Positions 33,269 through 42,203 of a stretch of DNA of 64,000 nucleotides are shown piece by piece (the first letter of the stretch is position 1; each line of letters starts with the position of its first letter). The DNA lies in the NCBI GenBank assembly GCA_026709935.1, contig JAPOSC010000064.1:24761-88760 (forward strand). Direction: 5' to 3'. Origin of the DNA: Thiotrichales bacterium. GTDB taxonomy: Bacteria > Pseudomonadota > Gammaproteobacteria > HK1. The notes below the pieces were generated by a model, which saw only the letters and a program-made list of their open reading frames with translations, did not search any database and was not told the origin of the DNA. A program made the position numbers and the translations under genes.

Positions 33269-36200
33269 TCAGGCCATCATCGGCTCTCCGGCCCGGGCCT
33301 CTGTCGGCCGGCTCGCGCCCTCGCCGATGCGGAGCAGGCTCGGGAGCAGGATGAGGGTGAACGCCGCGCTCACGCACATCCCGCCGATGATGACCGCGGC
33401 AAGGCCTCGGTACAGCTCGCTCCCCGCCCCCGGGACGAGCAGCAGGGGCAGCATCCCGAAGATGCTCGTCAGCGTGCTCATGACGATCGGCCGGAGCCGC
33501 ATCCCCACCGCCTCGGTGACCGCGGCGCGCCGGGTGAGTCCTTCGCGCTCCATCGCCCGGGTCTGGTGTACGAGCAGGATGGCGTTGTTCACCACAAGCC
33601 CGAGCAGGATGATGAACCCGATCATGGTCAGCAGATCGAGGGGCTGGATCACGCCGAAGACATCGTTCATCAGCCGCAGCGCCACCAGGCTGCCGACGGT
33701 GGCGAGCGGCAGCGCGAGCAGCACCAGCACGCTGTCGGTGAAGGAGCGGAACAGGGCCGCCATCAGGAGGAAGAGGATCGCGACGGCGAGCAGGAAACTT
33801 CCGCTCATGCTCCCGAGCGCGGTCCGGAGCTTGTCCGCGGTTCCCGAGAAGCGGATTTCACCGTCGTCGGGAAGCTGGGATTCGATCTGCGGCACCACCT
33901 GGTCCGCGATGGTTTCGATCGCTTCTTCGAGCGCCATCCCCTCCGGCGGCGTGACCTGCAGGGTGACGGTGCGGCGGCGGTCGATGCGCCGGATCTCGTT
34001 GGGGCCGGCGGTCCGCTCGATCCGGACCAGCTCGCTCACCGGCAGCACCCCGCCCGGCGTCGCGAGCGGGATCGAGGCAAGCTCCTCCGGCGTCTCCCAG
34101 CGCGGAACCCGGGCCACGATGTCGAGGCGCTGCGCGCCGTCGAAGTAGTCGCCCACCCGGAGCCCGTCGCCGAGCGCGCGGGTCACCGCCGCCATCACCT
34201 CGCGGCTCCAGCCCGCCTCGGCGAGCCGGCGCTCATCGGGCACGAGCCGCAGTTCGGGCTCGGCGAGCTCGAGCCCCGGGAACGGACGCACCCGCGCCCC
34301 GGGGAGCGCCTGACTGATGCCGATGAACCCGCCGAGCGCCGCCTCCATCAACGCTTCGATATTGCGGCTCTGGATGTCGACGTCGATGGTATTGCCCGAG
34401 CCGAAGCCCCCGAACAGCGAGGCGCGCCGGGCGAAGGCGATGGTGTCGGGGAATCCGCGTATGGCCTGATTGACGATCGGAATCAGCTCGTCGGTGCGCG
34501 CCTCGTCCGCCGTCCGCGCCCCCATGAACACCCCGCGCGAGAACGCGACGAAGAAGTACGAGTCGATCTTCGGCTCCTGGGCCCCGTCGAGGTACGGCCG
34601 CATCCGCGCGGACACGACCTGACCCATCTCGTCCTCCAGATGGTCGATGTTCACTCCGGGCGGGGGCACGATGAACGCGAATACCAGGTTCCGGTTGCCC
34701 TGGGGCAGGTAGCTCGCCCGCAGCGCGAGCGGAGATGACGGGAGCGCGGAGGCAAGCCGTTCCGGCACCGGAAGGAGGTCCAGAATGGCCTTCGGTGCCA
34801 GGGCGAGCGAGACCCCGAGCGGGATCACGGTCAGCGCCGCGATCCACAACCCCCGCCGCGCTGGCCCGTCGGTGAGCCGCACGATGACGGCGGTGACGGC
34901 CTGCTGCCAGCCCCCCGCCGATCGGTCCCTCGGCCGCTCGCGCGCAAGCCACTTCGACGCCGCGGCGGGAATGACGGTCAGCGCCACCACCATCGACGCG
35001 ATCACCGCCATCGCGATGGTGAGCGCGAGGTCGGCAAAGAGCTGGCCGGCCTCGTCTTCGAGGAACACGATGGGCAGGAAGATGGCGACGGTGGTCGCGG
35101 TCGAAGCAAGCAGGGCGCCCCACACCTGCGAGGGCCCCGCCAGCGCGGCCTCGTCCGCGGCCATGCCTCGCTCGCGCAGCCGCACGATGTTTTCCAGCAC
35201 CACGATGGCGGCGTCGAGGGTCATGCCGACCGCGAACGCGAGGCCCGCGAGCGAGATGATGTTGACCGTCCTCCCGGTAAAGTCGAGGCCGATGAACGCC
35301 GCGAACAGCGAGATCGGGATCGCCACCGCCACCAGCAGCGTCGCACGGAACCGGCGCAGGAACAGCCAGAGCACGACGACGGCGAGCATGATGCCGAGCC
35401 CGAGGTTGTTGCGCACCATTTCGATCGATCGGTGGATGTAGGTGGTCTCGTCGTAGACCTGCCTGAATGCGAGCCCTGCGCGCGCGAGCGGACCTTCGGC
35501 GAGTTCCGCCGCCGCGGACTTGATCCCCCGCATGACCTCCAGCACGTTCACACCGATCTCGCGGTGGGCGTTCACCGCGATGGTCCGCACGCTGTTGGAA
35601 ATGACGAAGCTCCTGCGGTCGGCGAGCGCGACCTCGATGTCGGCCACATCGCGCAGCCGTACCGGCAGGCCGTCGCGCCATTCCAGGACCAGATCCCCGA
35701 TATCCCCGGCATCGAACGCGCCGGTGAACCGCAGGGTGTAGCGCCGCTTGCCGACGCTCACATCGCCGCCCGAGACATCTTCGTTGGCGCCGGCGAGAAG
35801 GGCGGCGGCCGGGAGCTGGACCCCGAGGCTCGCCGCGCGGTAGGGATCGACGGTGATGCGCACCTCGCGCTCGCGCCCGCCGTAGACCTCGGAGCGCGCA
35901 ACGCCGGGCACGCGTTCGAGCCGGGTCTGGATGACTTCCTCCGCGTACTCCTTGTAGCCCTGGATGTCGCGCGCGTTGCCCTCCCCGGTGGTGGTCATGA
36001 ACCACGCGACAGCGCGACTGTTGCCGCCCACGGTGTCGATGACCGGCTCGTCGGCATCCTCGGGGTAGCGCGGCACGCGGTTGAGGCGGTTGAGCACCTC
36101 GATGAGTCCGCGCCGCAGGTCGTGCCCGACCACGAACTCGATGGACACCTCGCCCTGGCCACGCTGGGCCTGGGAGACGATACGGCTCACCCCCGGCAAT

Positions 36201-36418
36201 CCGCGCAGGACCTTCTCCTGCGGCTCGACGATCTCCGCCTCGATCTCCTCCGGCGCGGCGGCGCGCCAGGCGGTGCGGATGGTGATCTCCGGCCGCTCCA
36301 CTTCGGGCGTGAGCTGGACGGGAAGGCGGGACAGGCTGATGGCGCCGAACAGGAGAACGAGCAGCACCGCGACCAGGGTGGCGGTGCGATTCGACAGCGC
36401 GAGGCGCGATCCGATCAC
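33269..36418 (-). CDS. RND efflux pump, inner-membrane permease (AcrB/MexB superfamily)
   Basis: This 1049-residue resistance-nodulation-division transporter has two halves of six transmembrane helices and two large periplasmic porter domains. The N terminus (LALSNRTATLVAVLLVLLFG) is the first helix, followed by RLPVQLTPEVERPEITI, typical of the AcrB family. Helix 4 carries LAFAVGMTLDAAIVVLENIVRLRE, with an Asp of the proton relay. It starts with GTG at 36418, overlapping the adaptor stop by four bases, so the two are coupled. The outer-membrane partner is probably the TolC-like gene across the divergent promoter region. The substrate is unknown; it resembles the multidrug-type CusA/HAE1-like groups rather than the SecDF group. 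Confidence 0.93.
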   Translation of the reverse strand: MIGSRLALSNRTATLVAVLLVLLFGAISLSRLPVQLTPEVERPEITIRTAWRAAAPEEIEAEIVEPQEKVLRGLPGVSRIVSQAQRGQGEVSIEFVVGHDLRRGLIEVLNRLNRVPRYPEDADEPVIDTVGGNSRAVAWFMTTTGEGNARDIQGYKEYAEEVIQTRLERVPGVARSEVYGGREREVRITVDPYRAASLGVQLPAAALLAGANEDVSGGDVSVGKRRYTLRFTGAFDAGDIGDLVLEWRDGLPVRLRDVADIEVALADRRSFVISNSVRTIAVNAHREIGVNVLEVMRGIKSAAAELAEGPLARAGLAFRQVYDETTYIHRSIEMVRNNLGLGIMLAVVVLWLFLRRFRATLLVAVAIPISLFAAFIGLDFTGRTVNIISLAGLAFAVGMTLDAAIVVLENIVRLRERGMAADEAALAGPSQVWGALLASTATTVAIFLPIVFLEDEAGQLFADLALTIAMAVIASMVVALTVIPAAASKWLARERPRDRSAGGWQQAVTAVIVRLTDGPARRGLWIAALTVIPLGVSLALAPKAILDLLPVPERLASALPSSPLALRASYLPQGNRNLVFAFIVPPPGVNIDHLEDEMGQVVSARMRPYLDGAQEPKIDSYFFVAFSRGVFMGARTADEARTDELIPIVNQAIRGFPDTIAFARRASLFGGFGSGNTIDVDIQSRNIEALMEAALGGFIGISQALPGARVRPFPGLELAEPELRLVPDERRLAEAGWSREVMAAVTRALGDGLRVGDYFDGAQRLDIVARVPRWETPEELASIPLATPGGVLPVSELVRIERTAGPNEIRRIDRRRTVTLQVTPPEGMALEEAIETIADQVVPQIESQLPDDGEIRFSGTADKLRTALGSMSGSFLLAVAILFLLMAALFRSFTDSVLVLLALPLATVGSLVALRLMNDVFGVIQPLDLLTMIGFIILLGLVVNNAILLVHQTRAMEREGLTRRAAVTEAVGMRLRPIVMSTLTSIFGMLPLLLVPGAGSELYRGLAAVIIGGMCVSAAFTLILLPSLLRIGEGASRPTEARAGEPMMA

Positions 36419-37533
36419 CCCGGCGGCTCCGGGTTCACGACCTGCACCGACTGCCCGGGGCGAAGCCGTTCGCCGCCGCGGATCACCACGCGGTCACCGG
36501 AGGCGATACCGGCGACTTCGATGAGCTCGCCCTGGGCGATCCCCGGGGTGACCGCAACGCGGTCGGCGAGACCGTTCTCGCCGACGCGATAGACGGCGGT
36601 GCCACCGCGGCGCAGCACCAGCGCGTCGCGGGGCACGGCGACGACATCGCGCGCGGCCGCGGTGGGGATTGCGACCCGCACATCCTGCCCGACCGGCCAG
36701 GATCGGTCTTCGACGCCGAGGCGCAGCTCGTAGAGCCGCGAGCGGTTGTCGCCGACCGGCACGATGGTGCGCACAGTGGCGCGCGAGTGACCGGGGCCGG
36801 CCTGGAGCGCAAGCTCACCACCCTCCTCGACGAACGCGAGCGCCGCGATGGGGACCCATGCCCGAACCTCCCGCGCGCCGGTGTCGACGATCCGCACCAC
36901 CGCCTCACCGCTGTTGGCCCATTCGCCACCCTGACGCACGCGCTCGGTCACGATCCCGCCGAAGGGCGCCCGGATCCGCGTGCGTTCCAGGCGCTCCGTG
37001 GTCAGCGCCACGCGGGCGCGGGCGGCGCTGAGCTCGCTGCGGCTGATGTCGCGCTCCGCCACCGCTTCTTCGAGCCGGCTGCGCGTCGCCGTATTCTGCG
37101 TCACCAGCCTTTCCAGCCGCTCGACCTGCGCATCAAGGAAGATGAGGCGCGCGTTCTCGCGGGCCACCGCCGCCTCGTTCTCCGCGAGCGACTGCCGCAG
37201 CAGAGCATCGTCCATGCGGGCGACCAGATCGCCTTCGGCAATCGCGGCCCCGACCTCGGCCACCCATTCCAGCCGACCGTCCACCTCGGCCGCGACCCGC
37301 GCCTGGTTGCGGCTGATCACGGTCCCCGGGTACCAGGTGACAGGCGCCAGCACATGGCTCTCGGCCGTCGCCACCACCACCGGGGCGGGGGGCGGTCCTT
37401 GCGCATTGCCGCCGCCCTGGGCGAACGCGGAAGGGGGGACGAACGCGGCCAGCAGCACCGCGAAGAGCAGCGCGACGACCGGAACCTCCATCACCACCCG
37501 ACTCGGCCCGAACATCGTCGCATCGTCTTCCAC
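36415..37533 (-). CDS. RND efflux periplasmic adaptor (membrane fusion protein)
   Basis: This HlyD/AcrA-family adaptor links the RND pump to an outer-membrane channel. The N terminus has a signal peptide ending PPSAFAQ. It is followed by the lipoyl half-motif VISRNQARVAAEVDGRLEWV, a helical hairpin (about residues 120-190, ENARLIFLDAQVERLERLV), the second lipoyl half IRAPFGGIVTERVRQGG and a beta-barrel. The start is ambiguous: GTG at 37533 has GAGGAG six bases upstream and gives 372 residues, while ATG at 37515 would shorten the N-region. The longer frame to 37707 is Arg-rich and unlikely. It is first in a two-gene operon with the pump. Confidence 0.88.
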   Translation of the reverse strand: MEDDATMFGPSRVVMEVPVVALLFAVLLAAFVPPSAFAQGGGNAQGPPPAPVVVATAESHVLAPVTWYPGTVISRNQARVAAEVDGRLEWVAEVGAAIAEGDLVARMDDALLRQSLAENEAAVARENARLIFLDAQVERLERLVTQNTATRSRLEEAVAERDISRSELSAARARVALTTERLERTRIRAPFGGIVTERVRQGGEWANSGEAVVRIVDTGAREVRAWVPIAALAFVEEGGELALQAGPGHSRATVRTIVPVGDNRSRLYELRLGVEDRSWPVGQDVRVAIPTAAARDVVAVPRDALVLRRGGTAVYRVGENGLADRVAVTPGIAQGELIEVAGIASGDRVVIRGGERLRPGQSVQVVNPEPPG

Positions 37534-37785
37534 CACCGTCTCCTCAGTCGGAATGTCCTTCGCAGCGGGCGCGCAAGTCGGCTCCGCGGCCTTTGTCCGA
37601 AGCGTCGGGGAATCCCGGCCCGCTCTCCGGCGTCTGCGCCTCGCCCGGTGCCGGTCAGGCGGACAACGGTCTGCTCGCAGATCATACGCCGTCTCACGAA
37701 AGAGCATAGAGACATTCGATAGTGGGGCACCCTCGATCGCGGGGTCACCACAAATCGGACGTACACCCGGCCGAGCCCGTCAACC

Positions 37786-37815
37786 AGACCGGAAATTTCC
37801 GGAAATTTCCGGTCT
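37786..37815. promoter_or_regulatory. 30-bp perfect palindrome, candidate operator
   Basis: The sequence is AGACC, then GGAAATTTCC twice, then GGTCT, and it equals its own reverse complement over all 30 bases. Each 10-base core is itself a palindrome, so it can be read as two adjacent identical dyad sites. The base pair just outside (37785/37816) does not extend it. A dimer-of-dimers repressor controlling both efflux operons is a plausible reader. Confidence 0.6.
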
Positions 37816-37916
37816 AGATCCGATCCAGCGTGATCTAATACCCTGCCGGCCTGCCTGAATTCGGCCTGGATTTGTTTCACCAGGAGGCCGGCGTGACTCG
37901 ACATGTCGAGGACGCC

Positions 37917-37962
37917 AGCCCGAATTTCTCACAAGGTTGCGAGCGAGGGCGCGGTGATGGCT
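37917..37962. repeat. Dispersed intergenic element copy (before TolC gene)
   Basis: AGCCCGAATTTCTCACAAGG is followed by TTGCGAGCGAGGGCGCGG, the blocks shared with the copies near 31797, 44790 and 58214. Confidence 0.55.
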
Positions 37963-38016
37963 GATTTCGTGCAGTGTCAGCGTCCGCAGGAGCCGTGAGC
38001 CGGTATCGCGTCATCC

Positions 38017-39495
38017 ATGTTCTCCGACGACAGATTTCCCGAACGACGCGCAGCGTCCTGCGGACCTTGCCCGGCGGCTTGCCGCAAACGGTGGCCCGGC
38101 CTGTATGTGGCCGTCTCGCTCTTCTTCGCCGTCCCCATGCCGGCGACGGCGGACCGCGCCCCGGAGCCGGACCCGACCCCCATCGAGTTCGACCTGACGC
38201 TGGAGGACGCGATCGAGATCGCACTGGAACGGAACCAGAGACTCCTCGACGCACGCCTGGACCGCAGGTTCGACAAATTCAACCTCGAAGCGGCCGAAGA
38301 TACCTACCGCCCCCGCTTCGGGATCTCCTCGAGTTTCGATTTCACCGAGGCCGACTCGCAGAAAAACGACGCGAGCGGCACCGCCACTGCGAGGCTGAAT
38401 CTTCCCACCGGCGGCGCATTCACACTGGGATGGACAGAGAACTGGTCCGACGAAGGCCCCGAAACCTGGAGTCAGACCACCGGATTCTCCCAACCGCTGT
38501 TGAAGGGCGCCTGGCTCGGGATCGCCAACGCTCCCCTGCGGCGGGCGCTGATCACCGAACGGCGCAACATCATCGGATTCCGGAGGACGGTGGCGCAGCA
38601 AGTGGACAATGTGATCGGAGCCTACCGGAGACTCATCCAGGCGATCCGGAGGGTGAGGATCGACGAAACCTCCGTACAGCGCGCTCGGGAGCAGCGTGAG
38701 GCGACCCGGGCCCTGATTCGGGCCGGGCGGGTCGCGCCGCGCGAAGCGGTGCGTTCCGAGGCGTCCATCGCCAACCGGGAGCTTTCGCTCGCCCGGTCCC
38801 GGAACGCTCTCGATGACGCGAACTACACCCTGATCAAGCTTCTGGAGTTCGGCAGCACGGTCCGCATCCGGCCGCTGGAGACATTGCGCATCGAACGCAG
38901 GGATGCGGTGGTGGAACCCCCGTTTGAAGAAGTGCTTCGCAACCACCCCGATTTCCTCCTGGCCATGCTGACCGTCGAGAGCGCCATCATCGACGAGGCG
39001 GTCGCCCGCAACGGGCTGCTGCCGGATCTGGACCTCCGCTTGAGCCACGGGCGCGATTCCTCCGGCGGCCCCTCGGACTACCGGGTCGGGCTGAACGCCA
39101 CCATACCCCTGAACGACCGCGCGCCCTCCCGCGCGAAGGCGCGCGCGGACTACAATCTGCGCAAGGCTCGGAGGAACCTGGCGGAGACGCGCGAAACGAT
39201 CCGCCGCAACCTGCGCCAAGCGGTGAACAGTGTCGAGGTCAACCTCCGGGTGAGCGAGCTCGCCCGCGGGGCAAGAGAGCTTGCCGAGGAAAATCTGGAG
39301 ATCGAGCGGATGAAGTTCGGCCAGGGCCTGTCGTCGACCTTCGAGGTCACCGCGTCCGAGGACGATCTCGTCCGGGCGGAGCAGGCCGAGATCGACGCGA
39401 TCATCGGCTGGCTTGATGCGCTGACGAATCTCGACCGGACCTCGGGCAAGACGCTCGCGACCTGGGGCATCGATCTGGAGGCAGTGGCCCGGTGA
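38017..39495 (+). CDS. TolC-family outer-membrane efflux channel
   Basis: This 492-residue outer-membrane factor forms a trimeric barrel and periplasmic tunnel. A long N-region and hydrophobic core (WPGLYVAVSLFFAVPMPATA) make the signal peptide. The mature part has two OEP repeats, the first starting DLTLEDAIEIALERNQRLLDARL, a typical repeat onset, and the second around PFEEVLRNHPDFLLAMLTV. Heptad-rich helices are present (LRVSELARGARELAEENLEIERMKFGQG). The stop overlaps the GTG of the next gene by four bases, so it is coupled to the PAS-adaptor gene and MacB-type ABC genes. It may also serve the divergent RND pump. Confidence 0.92.
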   Translation: MFSDDRFPERRAASCGPCPAACRKRWPGLYVAVSLFFAVPMPATADRAPEPDPTPIEFDLTLEDAIEIALERNQRLLDARLDRRFDKFNLEAAEDTYRPRFGISSSFDFTEADSQKNDASGTATARLNLPTGGAFTLGWTENWSDEGPETWSQTTGFSQPLLKGAWLGIANAPLRRALITERRNIIGFRRTVAQQVDNVIGAYRRLIQAIRRVRIDETSVQRAREQREATRALIRAGRVAPREAVRSEASIANRELSLARSRNALDDANYTLIKLLEFGSTVRIRPLETLRIERRDAVVEPPFEEVLRNHPDFLLAMLTVESAIIDEAVARNGLLPDLDLRLSHGRDSSGGPSDYRVGLNATIPLNDRAPSRAKARADYNLRKARRNLAETRETIRRNLRQAVNSVEVNLRVSELARGARELAEENLEIERMKFGQGLSSTFEVTASEDDLVRAEQAEIDAIIGWLDALTNLDRTSGKTLATWGIDLEAVAR

Positions 39496-41261
39496 AAAGC
39501 AATGCCGCCAACGTCTACCGGGCGCTGCTGGAGAACCTGCTCGACGGGGTAATGGTCATCGGCTTCGACGGGTCGGTGAAACTCGCCAACGCCGCCGCGT
39601 GCCGGATGTTCGGGCTCCGGCCGGAGGAGGTGGTCGGACGTCGCTTCGGGGAGGTCTTCGTCCAGTTCGAAGAATTCGACGAATTCACCGAGATGGTGCT
39701 CGACGCGGTCCAGAACCAGAGCGGCGTCGAGCGGCGGGTGACGAGCGTGCGCATCGGTGATGCGACCCGGTCCTTCTCCGTCACCACCTCCTACCTGACC
39801 ACGGCCCGGGAAGAGGCGCCGATGGCGGTCATCGCGGTGCTCGCCGACATCACCGAGGTCCGGGAGCTGCGCGAGACGGCGCTGCGCCGGGCGAAGATCA
39901 TCGAAAAGCAGCTCGGCGAGCTGCAGGGCGCCTACCGCGACATCGAAGCCCGCAACGCGGAACTCTCCCAGATGACGAAGAGGGTGCAGACCGCCCGCGT
40001 CGCGGCGACGCTCTTCGTGGTGGGGCTGTTCCTCGCTATCGGCGTCTGGCACGTGCGGCCGCTCGACTTCTTCCGCGAGTCCGCCGCTCCGCCGGCCCTC
40101 GCCGGGGTCGAAGCCAGGGGGCCGGAGACGATGCGCACCCTGACCGTCGCGCCCGACACGCTCCGTGAAACCATTTCGCTGCGGGGATTTCTGGCCCCGG
40201 GGCGCGTGGTGGAGGTGGTCTCTCCGATCGAGAGCCATGTGAGCGCGGTGCATGTGCGCTACGGCCAGCGGGTGGCGGCGGGCGATCCGCTGGTCGATCT
40301 GGACGCCGACCGGATCGCGGCCGACTATCGCAGCGCCCAGGTCCAGCACATCAGGGCACTCGAAGCGCTCGAAGCGTTCGAAAACTGGGAGAACGGCACC
40401 GAGATGACCAGCGCCCGGCGCGGGCTGCGCCGGGCGAAGATGGCGTTCGACAGCGAGGAGAGGCAGCTTCGGCGCACCAGCTTTCTGCTGGAACAGGGGC
40501 TCGTTCCCGCCTCGGAACACGAGTCGGCGCTCGAACGCCACGAGAGCCGGAAGCTCGATTTCGAGGCGGCCCGCCGGGAGCTGGAGGCGGCGCAGGCCAA
40601 GGGTGGCGGCGACGCGCGCAAGGTGGCGGAGCTCGAAGCGGAGAACGCGCGCGACCGGCTGCGCGAGCAGGAACGGAAGCTGGAGATGACCAAGGTCCTG
40701 GCGCCGATCGCGGGCGTGGTCATTGCGGCGCAGGGCACCAACGCCAAACCCCTCGCCCGGGGCCGGCCGGCCACCCAGGGAGAGCTGCTGCTCAGCATCG
40801 CCGACTTCGATCGGATCTCGGTGCTCACGAGCGTCAACGAGGTGGATGTGGGGAAGATCGAAGCCGGCCAGCCGGCCTGGATCTCCGGCCCCGGATTTCC
40901 CGGCCTCCAGCTCGAGGGCGCCGTGACCCACGTCTCGTCGCGGGCCGGCGGCGCGCGGCGGAGCAACACCCCGCAGTTCGAGATCCTGGTCGCGCTGGAC
41001 CGGCTGGACGCGACGCACCAGGCCCAACTGCGGGCGGGGATGTCGGCGCACGTCACCATCGTCGTCCTCGACCGTCCGGCGGCATTGATGGTCCCCATCA
41101 CCGCGGTGGAGCAACGCGACGGCGGGACGTGGGTGCGAGTGCTCGACCGCGCCACCGGAGCGGTCGAGGAGCGCGCCGTCGAGCTTGGCCTCACCACGTT
41201 GGACTCGGTCGAGGTGGTGGAGGGGATCGAGACCGGCGAGGAGATCGTGCTGTTCCGGTAA
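39492..41261 (+). CDS. PAS domain fused to a MacA/HlyD-type membrane fusion protein
   Basis: This unusual 589-residue adaptor has an N-terminal PAS sensor domain at about 5-125 (LLDGVMVIGFDGSVKLANAA; GLRPEEVVGRRFGEVF; the C-cap VLADITEVRELRETALR). A coiled coil spans about 127-165 and one membrane helix about 169-188 (RVAATLFVVGLFLAIGVWHV). A periplasmic adaptor follows, with the lipoyl half-motifs (VVEVVSPIESHVSAVHVRYGQ and VLAPIAGVVIA), a helical hairpin at about 275-395 and a beta-barrel. The topology would put PAS in the cytoplasm and the adaptor in the periplasm. GTG at 39492 overlaps the TolC stop. No histidine kinase or output domain is present. It precedes MacB-type ABC genes and probably acts as their adaptor. 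Confidence 0.85.
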   Translation: MKSNAANVYRALLENLLDGVMVIGFDGSVKLANAAACRMFGLRPEEVVGRRFGEVFVQFEEFDEFTEMVLDAVQNQSGVERRVTSVRIGDATRSFSVTTSYLTTAREEAPMAVIAVLADITEVRELRETALRRAKIIEKQLGELQGAYRDIEARNAELSQMTKRVQTARVAATLFVVGLFLAIGVWHVRPLDFFRESAAPPALAGVEARGPETMRTLTVAPDTLRETISLRGFLAPGRVVEVVSPIESHVSAVHVRYGQRVAAGDPLVDLDADRIAADYRSAQVQHIRALEALEAFENWENGTEMTSARRGLRRAKMAFDSEERQLRRTSFLLEQGLVPASEHESALERHESRKLDFEAARRELEAAQAKGGGDARKVAELEAENARDRLREQERKLEMTKVLAPIAGVVIAAQGTNAKPLARGRPATQGELLLSIADFDRISVLTSVNEVDVGKIEAGQPAWISGPGFPGLQLEGAVTHVSSRAGGARRSNTPQFEILVALDRLDATHQAQLRAGMSAHVTIVVLDRPAALMVPITAVEQRDGGTWVRVLDRATGAVEERAVELGLTTLDSVEVVEGIETGEEIVLFR

Positions 41262-41270
41262 CGAGAAGGC

Positions 41271-42203
41271 ATGGTCGAAACCGAGCCGCCCGGATTCGGT
41301 TCGACGCAGGACCGACCACCCGGAGCCACCAGCGATGAAGGCGCCGCGCAGATGCTGCAACTGACCGACATCCGCAGGGACTACCGGATCGGCCCGGTAA
41401 CGACGGAGATCCTGCGAGGTGTCGATCTCGCGGTCGGCGCGGGCGATCTCATGTCGATCATGGGGCCTTCGGGCAGCGGCAAGACCACGCTCATGAACAT
41501 CATCGGGCTTCTGGACCGGCCCACCTCCGGCCGCTACGTGCTCGACGGCCGTGACGTCTCGAAGCTGGCGGACGACGACCTGGCGATGCTGCGCAACGCG
41601 CACATCGGTTTCGTGTTCCAGTCCTTCCAGTTGCTGCCACGGCTGACGGCAGTGGAGAACGTCTCCCTGCCTCTGGTGTACCGGGGCACGAACCGCGCGG
41701 AGATGCGGCGGCGGGCGCTCGCGGCTCTGGAGCGGGTCGGCATGGGAGAACGAACCGGCCACCGCCCGGACCAGCTCTCCGGCGGACAGAAGCAGCGGGT
41801 CGCAATCGCCCGCGCGCTCGTCGGGGAGCCGGCGGTGGTGCTCGCCGACGAGCCGACCGGCGCCCTCGACGGCGCCACCGCCCGCGAGGTGATGGCACTG
41901 CTGGCCAGCCTGAACGCCGAGCACAAGGTGACGATTCTCATCATCACCCACGATCCGGGGGTCGCACGTCAGTGCGCGCGCCAGGTCCGCATCCACGAGG
42001 GAACGCTCGTCGAGAGGACGGCCGGAGCGCCGGGTGCCTCCGGTGCCGCGGCCGCGCGCCATCCCGCGTCGGGGACAGAAGAGACGGAAGAGGACCCGGG
42101 AGCCTCCTCGGCGCCCCCGGCGATCGACCCGAACCCCGCAAGGGAGCCGACATCCCGGCGGGACGATACCGGGGAGATCCTCAATCCGGCCGCGCCGACA
42201 TGA
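41271..42203 (+). CDS. MacB/LolD-type ABC transporter ATPase
   Basis: This 310-residue nucleotide-binding protein has MGPSGSGKTTLMNIIGLLDR (Walker A), VFQSFQLLPRLTAVENV (Q-loop), LSGGQKQRVAIARALVGEP (signature and following) and LADEPTGALD (Walker B), the exact pattern of MacB/LolD ATPases. About 30 residues precede the conserved start and about 60 low-complexity Ala/Pro residues follow it. ATG at 41271 is used; ATG at 41352 (MLQLTDIRRDY) is an alternative nearer the family start. Its stop overlaps the permease start by four bases (ATGA). ATPase and permease are separate proteins here, whereas E. coli MacB fuses them. Confidence 0.92.
   Translation: MVETEPPGFGSTQDRPPGATSDEGAAQMLQLTDIRRDYRIGPVTTEILRGVDLAVGAGDLMSIMGPSGSGKTTLMNIIGLLDRPTSGRYVLDGRDVSKLADDDLAMLRNAHIGFVFQSFQLLPRLTAVENVSLPLVYRGTNRAEMRRRALAALERVGMGERTGHRPDQLSGGQKQRVAIARALVGEPAVVLADEPTGALDGATAREVMALLASLNAEHKVTILIITHDPGVARQCARQVRIHEGTLVERTAGAPGASGAAAARHPASGTEETEEDPGASSAPPAIDPNPAREPTSRRDDTGEILNPAAPT

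Larger units (their letters stand above)
37534..38016. other. Divergent control region between the two efflux operons
   Basis: This 483-base gap separates the RND adaptor (minus) from the TolC-like gene (plus) and must hold both promoters. It contains the 30-bp perfect palindrome at 37786-37815 and a dispersed element at 37917-37962. No coding frame with family character or RNA gene is seen. No convincing -35/-10 pair was found. Confidence 0.6.
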
